The position numbers were made by a program, and so were the translations under genes. DNA of 64,000 nt from assembly GCF_030518195.1 (NCBI RefSeq), contig NZ_JAULSC010000001.1, positions 512,047 to 576,046 on the forward strand, read 5' to 3'. This document shows, one piece after another, positions 28,361 to 36,263 of this stretch. Below the pieces are notes generated by a model, which was not told the DNA's origin, searched no databases, and was given only the letters and a program-made list of their open reading frames with translations. This DNA is from Nocardioides cremeus. Its GTDB lineage: Bacteria; Actinomycetota; Actinomycetes; Propionibacteriales; Nocardioidaceae. How positions within the stretch are numbered: the stretch's first letter is position 1; every line of letters starts with the position of its first letter.

Positions 28361-30040
28361 GTGAATCGAGAGTCCGTGAGCCAGGCCGTCCCACCCGCCC
28401 CCGTCGCTACCGCGCCGGCAGGTGCGGAGGCGCAGATGACGCACCGCCAGGTGCTCGAGGCGCTGAGCGGGCTGCTGCTGGCGATGTTCGTGGCCATGCT
28501 CTCGAGCACCGTGGTCACCAACGCGCTGCCGCGCATCGTGGCCGACCTCGACGGCACCCAGACCGGCTACACCTGGGTCGTGGTGGCCACCCTGCTGGCG
28601 ATGACCGCCACCACGCCGGTGTGGGGCAAGCTCGCCGACCTCTTCAGCAAGAAGATGCTCGTGCAGACGGCGCTGGTGGTCTTCGCGGTCGGCTCGCTCA
28701 TCGCGGCCCTCGCGCCCAGCATGGAGGTGCTGATCGGCGCCCGCGTCGTGCAGGGCCTCGGCGTCGGCGGCCTGACCGCGCTGGTGCAGGTCGTGATCGC
28801 CAGCATGATCCCGCCGCGCGAGCGCGGTCGCTACTCCGGCTACATCGGCGCCACGTTCGCCCTCGCTACGGTCTCGGGTCCGCTCATCGGCGGCCTGATC
28901 GTCGACTCCCCGCTCGGCTGGCGGGGCACCTTCTTCGTCGGCCTGCCCTTCGCGGCGGTGGCCTTCGTGCTGCTGCAGAAGACGCTGCGCCTGCCGGTGG
29001 TCAAGCGCGACGTCCACATCGACTACACCGGCGCCACGCTCATCGTCGCCGGCGTCAGCCTGCTGCTCGTGTGGGTCAGCCTGGCCGGCAGCCAGTTCGA
29101 CTGGGTCTCGCCCGTCTCGGCGCTCCTGGTCGTCGCCGGCCTCGTGGTCGTGGCCGCCGCGGTGTACGTCGAGGCGTGCGTGGCGGTCGAGCCGGTGGTG
29201 CCGCTGCGCCTCTTCCGCGACCGCACCATCGCCCTGGCCACGACGGCCTCGGTGCTGATCGGTGTCGCCATGTTCGGCTCCACGGTCTACCTGTCGCAGT
29301 ACTTCCAGACCGCCCGCGGGATGAGCCCCACGGCCGCGGGCCTGATGTCGATCTGCATGGTCGGCGGGCTGCTGGTCTCGAGCATCGTCTCGGGTCGCCG
29401 GATCACCACGACCGGACGCTGGAAGCGGTGGCTGGTCTCGGGCATGGTGCTGACCGTCGTGGGCCTGGGCCTGCTCGGCACGATCGACGAGACCACCGAC
29501 CTGCGGGTGATCGGCCTGTTCATGGCCGTGCTGGGCGTCGGTCTGGGCGCGACCATGCAGAACCTGGTGCTCGCGGTGCAGAACAACGTGCCCCTCAGCG
29601 AGCTCGGCGCGGCCAGCTCGGTCGTCGCGTTCTTCCGCTCGCTGGGCGGCTCGGTGGGCGTCTCGGCCCTCGGTGCGCTGCTCAGCACCCAGGTCGCGGC
29701 CGGCGTCAGGGACGGGCTGAGCGGCCTCGGCGGCGGGGCAGGGGCCTACGACAGCGGCGAGATCCCCGACCTGACCAGCCTGCCGGCACCGGTGCGGGCG
29801 GTCTTCGAGCAGGCCTACGGCGAGTCCTTCGGCCACCTGTTCCTGGTCGCCACCCCGCTGGCGGTGCTGGCCCTGGTCTGCGTCGTGGCCATCCGCGAGG
29901 TCCCGCTGCGCACCACCCACGACGTCGTCCCAGTGGCGCCGGCCGACTCCGCGCCCGAGGCCACCGCCGACCTGGTCGAGGACGCGGAGGCCCGGGAGGC
30001 CCGGGAGGCTGCCCCGGCCACTACGCTGCCCTCACGATGA
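28361..30040 (+). CDS. MFS multidrug exporter, DHA2 family (14 TM)
   Basis: A 559-residue proton-driven drug exporter of the DHA2 group. Signatures are TWVVVATLLAMTATTPVWGKLADLFSKK (motif A, loop 2-3), GARVVQGLGVGGL and GPLIGG (motif C), with about 14 helices and a short acidic cytosolic tail. GTG 28361 places about 25 residues before the conserved MTHRQVLEALSGLL; GTG 28376 or ATG 28436 are alternatives. The stop overlaps the ATG of a MarR gene (ATGA). The leader peptide, possible attenuator and nearby soxR suggest induction by toxic or redox-active compounds. Confidence 0.9.
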   Translation: MNRESVSQAVPPAPVATAPAGAEAQMTHRQVLEALSGLLLAMFVAMLSSTVVTNALPRIVADLDGTQTGYTWVVVATLLAMTATTPVWGKLADLFSKKMLVQTALVVFAVGSLIAALAPSMEVLIGARVVQGLGVGGLTALVQVVIASMIPPRERGRYSGYIGATFALATVSGPLIGGLIVDSPLGWRGTFFVGLPFAAVAFVLLQKTLRLPVVKRDVHIDYTGATLIVAGVSLLLVWVSLAGSQFDWVSPVSALLVVAGLVVVAAAVYVEACVAVEPVVPLRLFRDRTIALATTASVLIGVAMFGSTVYLSQYFQTARGMSPTAAGLMSICMVGGLLVSSIVSGRRITTTGRWKRWLVSGMVLTVVGLGLLGTIDETTDLRVIGLFMAVLGVGLGATMQNLVLAVQNNVPLSELGAASSVVAFFRSLGGSVGVSALGALLSTQVAAGVRDGLSGLGGGAGAYDSGEIPDLTSLPAPVRAVFEQAYGESFGHLFLVATPLAVLALVCVVAIREVPLRTTHDVVPVAPADSAPEATADLVEDAEAREAREAAPATTLPSR

Positions 30041-30483
30041 CCGCGTCACGAGCAGAGTCCCTCATGCGCCTGGAGCAGGAGGTGGGCGTGATGATCCGCC
30101 GCGTGAAGCGGGTGATCGGGGAGCGTGCCCACGCCGTGCACCCCGACCTGCAGCCGGCGTCGTACCTGATGCTGGCCTACCTGGGCCAGCACGGCCCGAT
30201 GCGGGCCTCGGTGGCGGCTGAGATGTTCAACATCGACAAGGGCGCCATCAGCCGCCAGGTCGCGCACCTGGTCGACCTCGGCCTCGTCGAGCGCACCCAG
30301 GACCCCGACGACGGCCGGGCCTCGCTGATCTCGGCCACCGCGTCGGCGGTCGAGCGGCTGACCGCGGTCGCCGAGCACCGGCGGCGCTGGCTCGACGAGA
30401 GGCTCGGCGACTGGGACGCCGAGGAGCTCGAGGACTTCGCCCGGGTGCTGGGCCGCTACAACGAGGCCCTCAACCGAAGCTGA
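30037..30483 (+). CDS. MarR family transcriptional regulator
   Basis: A 148-residue winged helix-turn-helix repressor: ASVAAEMFNIDKGAISRQVAHLVDLGLVERTQDPDDGR is the DNA-binding helix and wing. ATG 30037 overlaps the exporter stop, so the two are co-translated, the classical layout for a repressor controlling its own exporter. The ligand is unknown. A candidate site lies at 28333-28347. Confidence 0.9.
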   Translation: MTASRAESLMRLEQEVGVMIRRVKRVIGERAHAVHPDLQPASYLMLAYLGQHGPMRASVAAEMFNIDKGAISRQVAHLVDLGLVERTQDPDDGRASLISATASAVERLTAVAEHRRRWLDERLGDWDAEELEDFARVLGRYNEALNRS

Positions 30484-30501
30484 GGGCCTCGCCGGGCAGC
30501 G

Positions 30502-32136
30502 TCAGGAGCGCACCCAGACCGCGGTGTCGCCGGGCAGCAGGTCGGAGACCGGCCCGCTGCTGGCCACGACCTCGCCCTGGGGGCGGCTGACCGGGGTGGT
30601 GCCGCAGTTGAGCACCACGGTCACCGGCCCGCGCCGGAAGGCCAGCACGTCGCGGCCCAGGTCGAGCATCTCGACCTCGCCGGGGACGCCGGCCAGCGCC
30701 CGGCGCGCCGCGAGCGCGCGCTGGTAGAACGCCAGCGTCGAGTCGGGGTCGACCCGCTGGGCCTCGACGGTCACGTCGGTCCAGCTCTCGGGCTGCGGGA
30801 TCCACGGCTGGCCCTCGCCGGGGCCGAAGCCGAACGGCGGCTTCTCGCCCGACCACGGCATCGGCACCCGGCAGCCGTCGCGGCCGACCTCGCCGGTGCG
30901 CAGGTAGGAGGGGTCCTGGCGGTGCTCGGGAGCCACGTCGACCTGCTCGAGCCCCAGCTCCTCGCCCTGGTAGACGTACGACGAGCCGGGCAGCGCCAGC
31001 ATCGTCAGCGTGGCGGCGCGCGCCCGGGCCAGGCCCTGCTCGCCCCCGCCGTAGCGGGTCACGTGGCGCACGACGTCGTGGTTGCTCAGCACCCACGTCG
31101 GGCTGGCCTGCACGTCAGCCAGCGCGGCGAAGGTGCCGGTGATGACGCCCTCGAACGCCTCGGCCGACCACGGGGCCAGCAGCCAGGAGAAGTTGAAGGC
31201 CTGGCTCATCTCGTCGTGGCGCACGAACTGCGCCATCGACTCGGGGGTCTGGGTCCAGGCCTCGGCCACCAGCATCCGGTCGCCGTCGTACTCGGCGAGC
31301 ACGTCGTGCCAGCGCCGGTAGACCTCGTGCACCTCGGGCTGGTCCCACATCGGCTCGTCGCGCAGAATGCGCTCGACCATCGAGCGCTCCTCGTTGATCG
31401 GCGCCGCGCTGTCGGGCTGCTCGCCGTCGGCGACCAGCTGGTCGCGCAGCGACTCCTCCTTGAGCAGGCCGTGCGCCACGTCGACGCGGAAGCCGTCGAT
31501 GCCGCGGTCGAGCCAGAAGCGCAGCACGTCGACGAACATGTCGCCGACCTCGGGGTTGCGCCAGTCGAAGTCGGGCTGGGTGGAGTCGAAGAGGTGCAGG
31601 TACCACTGCGGGTCGTCGTCGCGCCCGTCCGGGTGCTCGGCCACGCGGGTCCAGGCGGCGCCGCCGAAGACCGAGTGCCAGTTGTTGGGCGGCTCCTGGC
31701 CCTGGGGGCCGCGGCCGTCGCGGAAGAGGTAGCGGGCGCGCTCGGGGCTGCCGGGCTCGGCGGCCAGCGCGGCCTGGAACCACACGTGCTGGTCGGAGGA
31801 GTGGTTGGGCACCAGGTCGGCGATGATCTTCAGGCCCAGCTCGTGGGCGGTCGCCACGAGGGTGTCGGCGTCCTCGAGCGTGCCGAAGAGCGGGTCGATG
31901 TCGCAGTAGTCGCTGACGTCGTACCCGTGGTCCTTCTGCGGGGAGCGGTAGAACGGCGAGATCCACACCGCGTCGACGCCCAGGTCGCGCAGGTAGGGCA
32001 GCCGGGCGGTGATGCCGGGCAGGTCGCCCACGCCGTCACCGTCGGCGTCGGCGAAGGAGCGCGGGTAGACCTGGTAGATGACGGCGTGGCGCCACCACTC
32101 GGCGCCGGCACCCTGGTTTGGATCGTTCAAAGCCAT
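30502..32136 (-). CDS. Alpha-glucosidase, GH13 family
   Basis: Cytosolic glycoside hydrolase of the oligo-1,6-glucosidase / alpha-glucosidase group, 544 residues. GH13 conserved regions are visible: ADLVPNHSSD, GFRVDVAHG with nucleophile D219, LVAEAW with acid/base E292, and LSNHD with D354. No signal peptide, so it acts on imported oligosaccharides. ATG at 32136. It overlaps nothing, and no sugar transporter is adjacent. Whether it prefers alpha-1,4 or alpha-1,6 bonds cannot be decided by eye. Confidence 0.92.
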   Translation of the reverse strand: MALNDPNQGAGAEWWRHAVIYQVYPRSFADADGDGVGDLPGITARLPYLRDLGVDAVWISPFYRSPQKDHGYDVSDYCDIDPLFGTLEDADTLVATAHELGLKIIADLVPNHSSDQHVWFQAALAAEPGSPERARYLFRDGRGPQGQEPPNNWHSVFGGAAWTRVAEHPDGRDDDPQWYLHLFDSTQPDFDWRNPEVGDMFVDVLRFWLDRGIDGFRVDVAHGLLKEESLRDQLVADGEQPDSAAPINEERSMVERILRDEPMWDQPEVHEVYRRWHDVLAEYDGDRMLVAEAWTQTPESMAQFVRHDEMSQAFNFSWLLAPWSAEAFEGVITGTFAALADVQASPTWVLSNHDVVRHVTRYGGGEQGLARARAATLTMLALPGSSYVYQGEELGLEQVDVAPEHRQDPSYLRTGEVGRDGCRVPMPWSGEKPPFGFGPGEGQPWIPQPESWTDVTVEAQRVDPDSTLAFYQRALAARRALAGVPGEVEMLDLGRDVLAFRRGPVTVVLNCGTTPVSRPQGEVVASSGPVSDLLPGDTAVWVRS

Positions 32137-32174
32137 GGCGCCAAGTGTTCCACACGGTTCCCGACGAGGCACGC

Positions 32175-32897
32175 TCAGGCGAACGCCTCGGGGGAGACCT
32201 CGATCCAGACCTGCTCGGCGCGACCGAGCACCGCCCCGCGCGGGTCCACGACGGTGGTGGCCGTGCGGTGCTTGCGGCCCTCGCTGCCGCGGGCCAGGCC
32301 GACGACCACGTGCTCCTCGCCGGCGACGGGGGTGCCGAGCACCTCGGCGGTCATCCGGCCCAGCACCATCATCCGGTCCTCCATGTCGGCCGCCCAGGCG
32401 CCGGCGCAGTCGAGCGCCGCCCAGACCACGCGCAGGTCGGCCTCCCCGGTCACCCACGGGGCGGCCACCCGCGGGCGTCCATCGAGGTCGTCGACGCGCC
32501 CCGGGAAGATCCGCAGCCCGTCGCCCGGCTCGCGCTCGGTGCCGCAGGTGAAGCAGGTCGGGAAGGGGTGCTGCTCGAGCCCCGGGTAGCGGGTCGCCGC
32601 CTCGCGGGCCAGCGCCATCGACACCGCGGGAACACCCTCGGGCGCGAGCGCCGCCCGGCGGGCCACCAGCGCCGGGGCGCCCTCGTGCATCGCGGTCATG
32701 ACGCCGTCGTCCTCCACGACCTCCATCGGGGTGTCCAGCGGCGGCGGCTGGCGCAGCGTCACCTCGACCGCCCCGCCGTCGGCGTCGACGTACGCCGCCA
32801 GGGCGCCGGCCGACCAGCCGCCGTTGCCGGAGCCGGCCGGGCCGTTGAAGCGGGCGGGGACGACGAGGGGGTCGAGGGCCGAGGAGAAGGTGCTCAT
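32175..32897 (-). CDS. Hot-dog-fold-like protein of unknown function
   Basis: A 240-residue protein that looks like a double hot-dog domain: an N-terminal SGNGGWSAGALAAYVD segment, a central CFTCGTEREPGDGLRIFPG with a C-x2-C pair, and a C-terminal VVGLARGSEGRKHRTATTVVD half. Such folds are thioesterases or dehydratases, but catalytic residues are not clear. The ATG at 32897 overlaps the photolyase stop (ATGA), so it is translated with photolyase. Confidence 0.65.
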   Translation of the reverse strand: MSTFSSALDPLVVPARFNGPAGSGNGGWSAGALAAYVDADGGAVEVTLRQPPPLDTPMEVVEDDGVMTAMHEGAPALVARRAALAPEGVPAVSMALAREAATRYPGLEQHPFPTCFTCGTEREPGDGLRIFPGRVDDLDGRPRVAAPWVTGEADLRVVWAALDCAGAWAADMEDRMMVLGRMTAEVLGTPVAGEEHVVVGLARGSEGRKHRTATTVVDPRGAVLGRAEQVWIEVSPEAFA

Positions 32898-34249
32898 CCC
32901 TTGATCCTCTCGTACCTGTCGAGGGCCTCCTGGCGCTCCTCCTTGTGGTCGAGCATCGGCGCCGGGTAGCCGACCAGGTCACGGGTGTCGGCGTCGGGCT
33001 CGTGCGGGTCGGGCACCTGGTCGGGGTCGGCGAGCTCGCTGACCCACCGGCGCACGTAGGCGCCGTCGGGGTCGAAGCGCCGGCCCTGCGTGGTGGGGTT
33101 GAAGACCCGGAAGAACGGCGAGGCGTCGGTGCCGCTGCCGGCCGTCCACTGCCAGCCGTGGTTGTTGCTGGCCAGGTCGCCGTCGACGAGCCAGTGCAGG
33201 AAGTGCCGGGCGCCGTGCTGCCACTCCACGTGCAGGTCCTTGACCAGGAAGCTGGCCACGATCATCCGCAGCCGGTTGTGCATCCAGCCGGTGGCGCGCA
33301 GCTGGCGCATCCCGGCATCGACGATCGGGAAGCCGGTGCGCCCCTCCTGCCAGGTGCTCAGCTGGTCGCCGGGCCGGTCGTAGTCGAGCCGGGCGTACTC
33401 GGGCTTGTAGTAGTCGCGGGCCGAGTCGGGACGCCGGTAGAGCACGTCGGCGTAGAACTCGCGCCACGCCAGCTCGGTGCGGTAGGTCTGCGCGCCCCTG
33501 CTGCGCCTCGCGCCCAGGTCGGCCAGCAGCGTGCGCGGGTGCACCTCGCCGTACTTCAGGTGCACCGACATCCGGCTGGTGCCGTCGCGGTCGGGCCGGT
33601 CGCGGTCGGTGTCGTAGTCGTCGACGCGGTCGAGGAACTCCTCCCACTGCCGCCGGGCCGAGGCCTCCCCGGGCTCGGGCAGCTCGAGGCCCTCGGGGAC
33701 GCGCGGCTCGGGGATCTCGGTGGTGTCCTCGTCGAGCCGCAGCCACGAGACCCCGGTCGGGGCGTCGGCGGGCGCGTCCCAGCCCACGTCGTTCCAGGCC
33801 CGCGAGAACGGGGTGAAGACCTTGTAGGGCTCGCCCGAGCCGTTGCGCACCCGGCCCGGGTCGACGGCGTACGGCGAGCCCGTGCGCACCAGCTCGACGC
33901 CGGCGTCGGCGAGCGCCTGCTCGACCGCCTCGTCGCGTTCGCGGCCGTAGGGACCGAAGTCGGCGCTGACGTGCACCCGCTCGGCGCCGACCGCCCGCGC
34001 GGCCTGCACCACCCGGCGCACCGGGTCGCCGCGCACCACCGACAGCCCGCCCTGCCGCTCGCGCAGCGAGGCGTCGAGCGAGCGCAGCGAGCCGGCCAGG
34101 TAGGCCCGGCGGCTCGGGCCGGCCGGGCCCCACAGGCGTGGGTCGAGCACGAAGAGCGGCAGCACCTCCCCGTCGGCGCCTGCCTCGACGAGGGCCGGGT
34201 TGTCGGAGAGCCGCAGGTCGCGGCGGAACCACATCAGGCTGACCACCAC
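32894..34249 (-). CDS. phr: Deoxyribodipyrimidine photo-lyase
   Basis: Light-driven repair of cyclobutane pyrimidine dimers. About 451 residues with the photolyase N-terminal domain (MWFRRDLRLSDNPALV) and the FAD-binding C-terminal domain (TELAWREFYADVLY, GFPIVDAGMRQLRATGWMHNRLRM, WQHGARHFLHWLVDGDLASNNHGWQW, RRFDPDGAYVRRW). GTG 34249 is used; ATG 34234 would trim five residues. The photolyase class I pattern and the Asn in DLASNNHGWQW favour CPD repair over cryptochrome function. Co-translated with the hot-dog protein. Confidence 0.92.
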   Translation of the reverse strand: MVVSLMWFRRDLRLSDNPALVEAGADGEVLPLFVLDPRLWGPAGPSRRAYLAGSLRSLDASLRERQGGLSVVRGDPVRRVVQAARAVGAERVHVSADFGPYGRERDEAVEQALADAGVELVRTGSPYAVDPGRVRNGSGEPYKVFTPFSRAWNDVGWDAPADAPTGVSWLRLDEDTTEIPEPRVPEGLELPEPGEASARRQWEEFLDRVDDYDTDRDRPDRDGTSRMSVHLKYGEVHPRTLLADLGARRSRGAQTYRTELAWREFYADVLYRRPDSARDYYKPEYARLDYDRPGDQLSTWQEGRTGFPIVDAGMRQLRATGWMHNRLRMIVASFLVKDLHVEWQHGARHFLHWLVDGDLASNNHGWQWTAGSGTDASPFFRVFNPTTQGRRFDPDGAYVRRWVSELADPDQVPDPHEPDADTRDLVGYPAPMLDHKEERQEALDRYERIKG

Positions 34250-34342
34250 CCGAGCGTGCCAGCGAGCCGGTGCCGCCAGCACACCCGCGCAGCACACCCG
34301 AGCGGCCGCGGCCCGCGGGACGGGGGTGTGCACCCCGTGGTG

Positions 34343-34348
34343 GACAAT
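34343..34348 (+). promoter_or_regulatory. -10 hexamer GACAAT of the dtxR promoter
   Basis: GACAAT ends 6 nt before the GTG at 34355, predicting a leaderless transcript. Confidence 0.5.
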
Positions 34349-34354
34349 GGCCGG

Positions 34355-35041
34355 GTGAGCGACCTGATCGACACCACCGAGATGTACCTCCGCACGATCT
34401 ACGAGCTCGTGGAGGAGGGGATCGTGCCCCTGCGTGCCCGGATCGCCGAGCGCCTGCACCAGAGCGGGCCGACGGTGTCGCAGACGGTGGCGCGCATGGA
34501 GCGCGACGGCCTGCTCACAGTCGAGGGCGACCGCCACCTCGAGCTGACCGAGGACGGGCTGCGCCTGGCGACCCGGGTGATGCGCAAGCACCGCCTGGCC
34601 GAGCGCCTGCTCATCGACGTCATCGGCCTGGAGTGGGAGCTGGTGCACGAGGAGGCGTGCCGTTGGGAGCACGTGATGTCCGAGACCGTCGAGCGCCGCC
34701 TGCTCGAGCTGCTCGACCACCCGACCGAGTCGCCGTACGGCAACCCGATCCCGGGTCTCGACGAGCTCGGCCAGACCAGCACCGTCGAGACCTTCATGAG
34801 CGGCGTCGAGTCGCTGACCAGCGCCGCGAGCCCCGAGGAGGGCCGGGTGCTGGTGCGCCGGATCTCGGAGGAGATGCAGAAGGACGAGCAGCTGATGAGC
34901 GCGCTGCGCCGCGTGGGTGCGCTGCCCGACAAGACCGTGACGATCGTGGCCACCGAGGCCGGGGTGCTGGTCGGCGCGGCCGGCGAGAGCGCCGAGATCG
35001 TGCCCGAGGCCGCCGACCACATCTTCGTGCGCAAGCTCTAG
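34355..35041 (+). CDS. ideR: Iron-dependent repressor, DtxR/IdeR family
   Basis: Fe(II)-activated repressor of iron uptake genes. All metal ligands known from DtxR are present at the same numbers: M10, C102, E105, H106 (primary site) and H79, E83, H98 (ancillary site). The helix-turn-helix is RIAERLHQSGPTVSQTVARM, and residues from about 150 form the SH3-like domain. 228 residues, GTG start at 34355. The stop shares CTAG with the convergent sirtuin gene (35038-35041). Confidence 0.95.
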   Translation: MSDLIDTTEMYLRTIYELVEEGIVPLRARIAERLHQSGPTVSQTVARMERDGLLTVEGDRHLELTEDGLRLATRVMRKHRLAERLLIDVIGLEWELVHEEACRWEHVMSETVERRLLELLDHPTESPYGNPIPGLDELGQTSTVETFMSGVESLTSAASPEEGRVLVRRISEEMQKDEQLMSALRRVGALPDKTVTIVATEAGVLVGAAGESAEIVPEAADHIFVRKL

Positions 35042-35925
35042 GCCGAGGCCGCCTCGGCGCGCAGGTCGGCCAGGGCGGTGAGGAACTCGCTGCACCCCGC
35101 GTGCACCGTGTGCGTGGCCAGGTCGTCGCCGCGGGTCGCGCCGCGGTTGAGCACCACGACTGGGGTGCCGGCCTTGGCGGCGCGCTTGACGAAGCGCAGC
35201 CCGCTCATCACCGTCAGGCTGGAGCCGGCCACCAGCAGCGCGCCGCCGCTCGGCTCGAGCGCCTCGACGGCCTCGTAGCAGCGCGCCACCCGCGCCGGCG
35301 GCACGTTCTCGCCGAAGAAGACCACGTCGGGCTTGAGCAGCCCACCGCACTCGCAGTCGGGCACGACGAAGCCGTCGGTCTCCTCGAGGGCCACGTCGCC
35401 GTCGGGGTTGCTGGTCACGTCGGCGTGCTGCTCGGCGAAGCCGGGGTTGAGCGCGGTCAGGCGCTGGTGCAGCTCGGCGCGTGAGCTGGTGGCGCGGCAC
35501 GAGAGGCACACCACGTCGGCGATCCGGCCGTGCAGGGCGACCAGGCTGGGGGTGCCGACCCGCTCGTGGAGGCCGTCGACGTTCTGGGTGATCACCAGGT
35601 CGGCGCCCAGCCGGGCGACCGCGCCGTGGCCCGGGTTGGGCTCGGCGTGCCGCATCCGTCCCCAGCCGAGGTGGCTGCGGGCCCAGTAGCGACGCCGCGG
35701 GCCCGGCCCGGAGACGAACTCCTGGTAGGTCATCGGGGTGCGCCGCGGGGCGCCCGGTCCGCGGTAGTCGGGGATGCCCGAGTCGGTGGACAGCCCGGCC
35801 CCGGTGAGCACCACCAGCGGCCGGTCGACCAGCAGCGCCAGCGGCGCGTCGTACGCCGTCGCGGGCATGGTCGCGGGCATGGTCGCGGGCGTGGCCGTGG
35901 TCGTGGTGGCGGGGGCGAGGCTCAC
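35038..35925 (-). CDS. NAD-dependent protein deacetylase, Sir2 family
   Basis: Class II/III-like bacterial sirtuin, 295 residues: GAGLSTDSGIPDYRG (NAD loop), TQNVDGLHERVG, catalytic His in ALHGRIADVVCLSC, zinc cysteines in CLSC and CECGG, GSSLTVMSG and LNRGATRGD. Deacylates lysines, releasing O-acetyl-ADP-ribose. The GTG at 35925 overlaps the stop of the DUF2277 gene. The first 25 residues carry a 12-bp repeat encoding MPAT and are probably disordered; internal ATGs at about 35880 and 35868 are alternative starts. Confidence 0.92.
   Translation of the reverse strand: MSLAPATTTTATPATMPATMPATAYDAPLALLVDRPLVVLTGAGLSTDSGIPDYRGPGAPRRTPMTYQEFVSGPGPRRRYWARSHLGWGRMRHAEPNPGHGAVARLGADLVITQNVDGLHERVGTPSLVALHGRIADVVCLSCRATSSRAELHQRLTALNPGFAEQHADVTSNPDGDVALEETDGFVVPDCECGGLLKPDVVFFGENVPPARVARCYEAVEALEPSGGALLVAGSSLTVMSGLRFVKRAAKAGTPVVVLNRGATRGDDLATHTVHAGCSEFLTALADLRAEAASA
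35858..35893. repeat. 12-bp tandem repeat in the sirtuin N-terminal codons
   Basis: Three copies of GTCGCGGGCATG (the third with one change) encode PAT-MPAT-MPAT on the minus strand. Copy number changes would keep frame and add or remove start codons. Confidence 0.75.
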
Positions 35926-36191
35926 CGGGCGTACCGCTCCGCGGCCCGGGCCCGCGCCTTGGCGGCCTCGACCTCGCGGTCCTTGGGCGGCGCGGTGGTG
36001 ACCAGCGCGTCGAGCAGGTGGCGGGTGGCCTCAGCGACCTCGGCGACGGCCCGGTCGAAGGCGGCCTGGTTGGCCTGCGACGGCTTGGTGGACCCGCTGA
36101 CCTTGCGCACGTACTGCAGCGCCGCGGCCTCGACCTCGTCGGTGCTCGCCGGCGGCTCGAAGTTGTGGAGCTGGCGGATGTTGCGGCACAT
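35922..36191 (-). CDS. DUF2277 domain protein
   Basis: An 89-residue protein with the DUF2277 signature MCRNIRQLHNFEPPAS and YVRKVSGSTKPSQANQAAF. Function unknown; the family is widespread in actinobacteria. ATG 36191 (MCRN) is preferred over GTG 36197 because a TACTCT hexamer ends 7 nt before it and because family members start at MCRN. Overlaps the sirtuin start by a GTGA. Confidence 0.88.
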   Translation of the reverse strand: MCRNIRQLHNFEPPASTDEVEAAALQYVRKVSGSTKPSQANQAAFDRAVAEVAEATRHLLDALVTTAPPKDREVEAAKARARAAERYAR

Positions 36192-36198
36192 GCCCACG

Positions 36199-36204
36199 AG
36201 AGTA
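36199..36204 (-). promoter_or_regulatory. -10 hexamer TACTCT of the DUF2277-sirtuin operon
   Basis: On the minus strand TACTCT ends 7 nt before ATG 36191, which also decides the start codon. Confidence 0.5.
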
Positions 36205-36251
36205 CGTCGCCGTCACGTGGACCGGTGCTGACGCGAGGCGGGTGCTGCTGG

Positions 36252-36257
36252 TTCGAT
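36252..36257 (+). promoter_or_regulatory. -10 hexamer TTCGAT
   Basis: TTCGAT ends 6 nt before the ATG at 36264. Confidence 0.4.
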
Positions 36258-36263
36258 GGGCCC

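Noticed and set aside
28175..28361. Extending the MFS protein upstream to GTG 28175
   Set aside because: The extra 62 residues have no membrane character or family similarity, and the GTG is within a hairpin with an SD-like AGGAG too close to use.
27345..28361. Horizontally acquired resistance island
   Set aside because: Codon use and GC look like the rest of the window, and there is no integrase, transposase or flanking direct repeat.
34250..34354. Regulatory link between photolyase and the iron regulator
   Set aside because: The genes diverge across about 105 nt, but I found no dyad resembling an IdeR box or another known operator.
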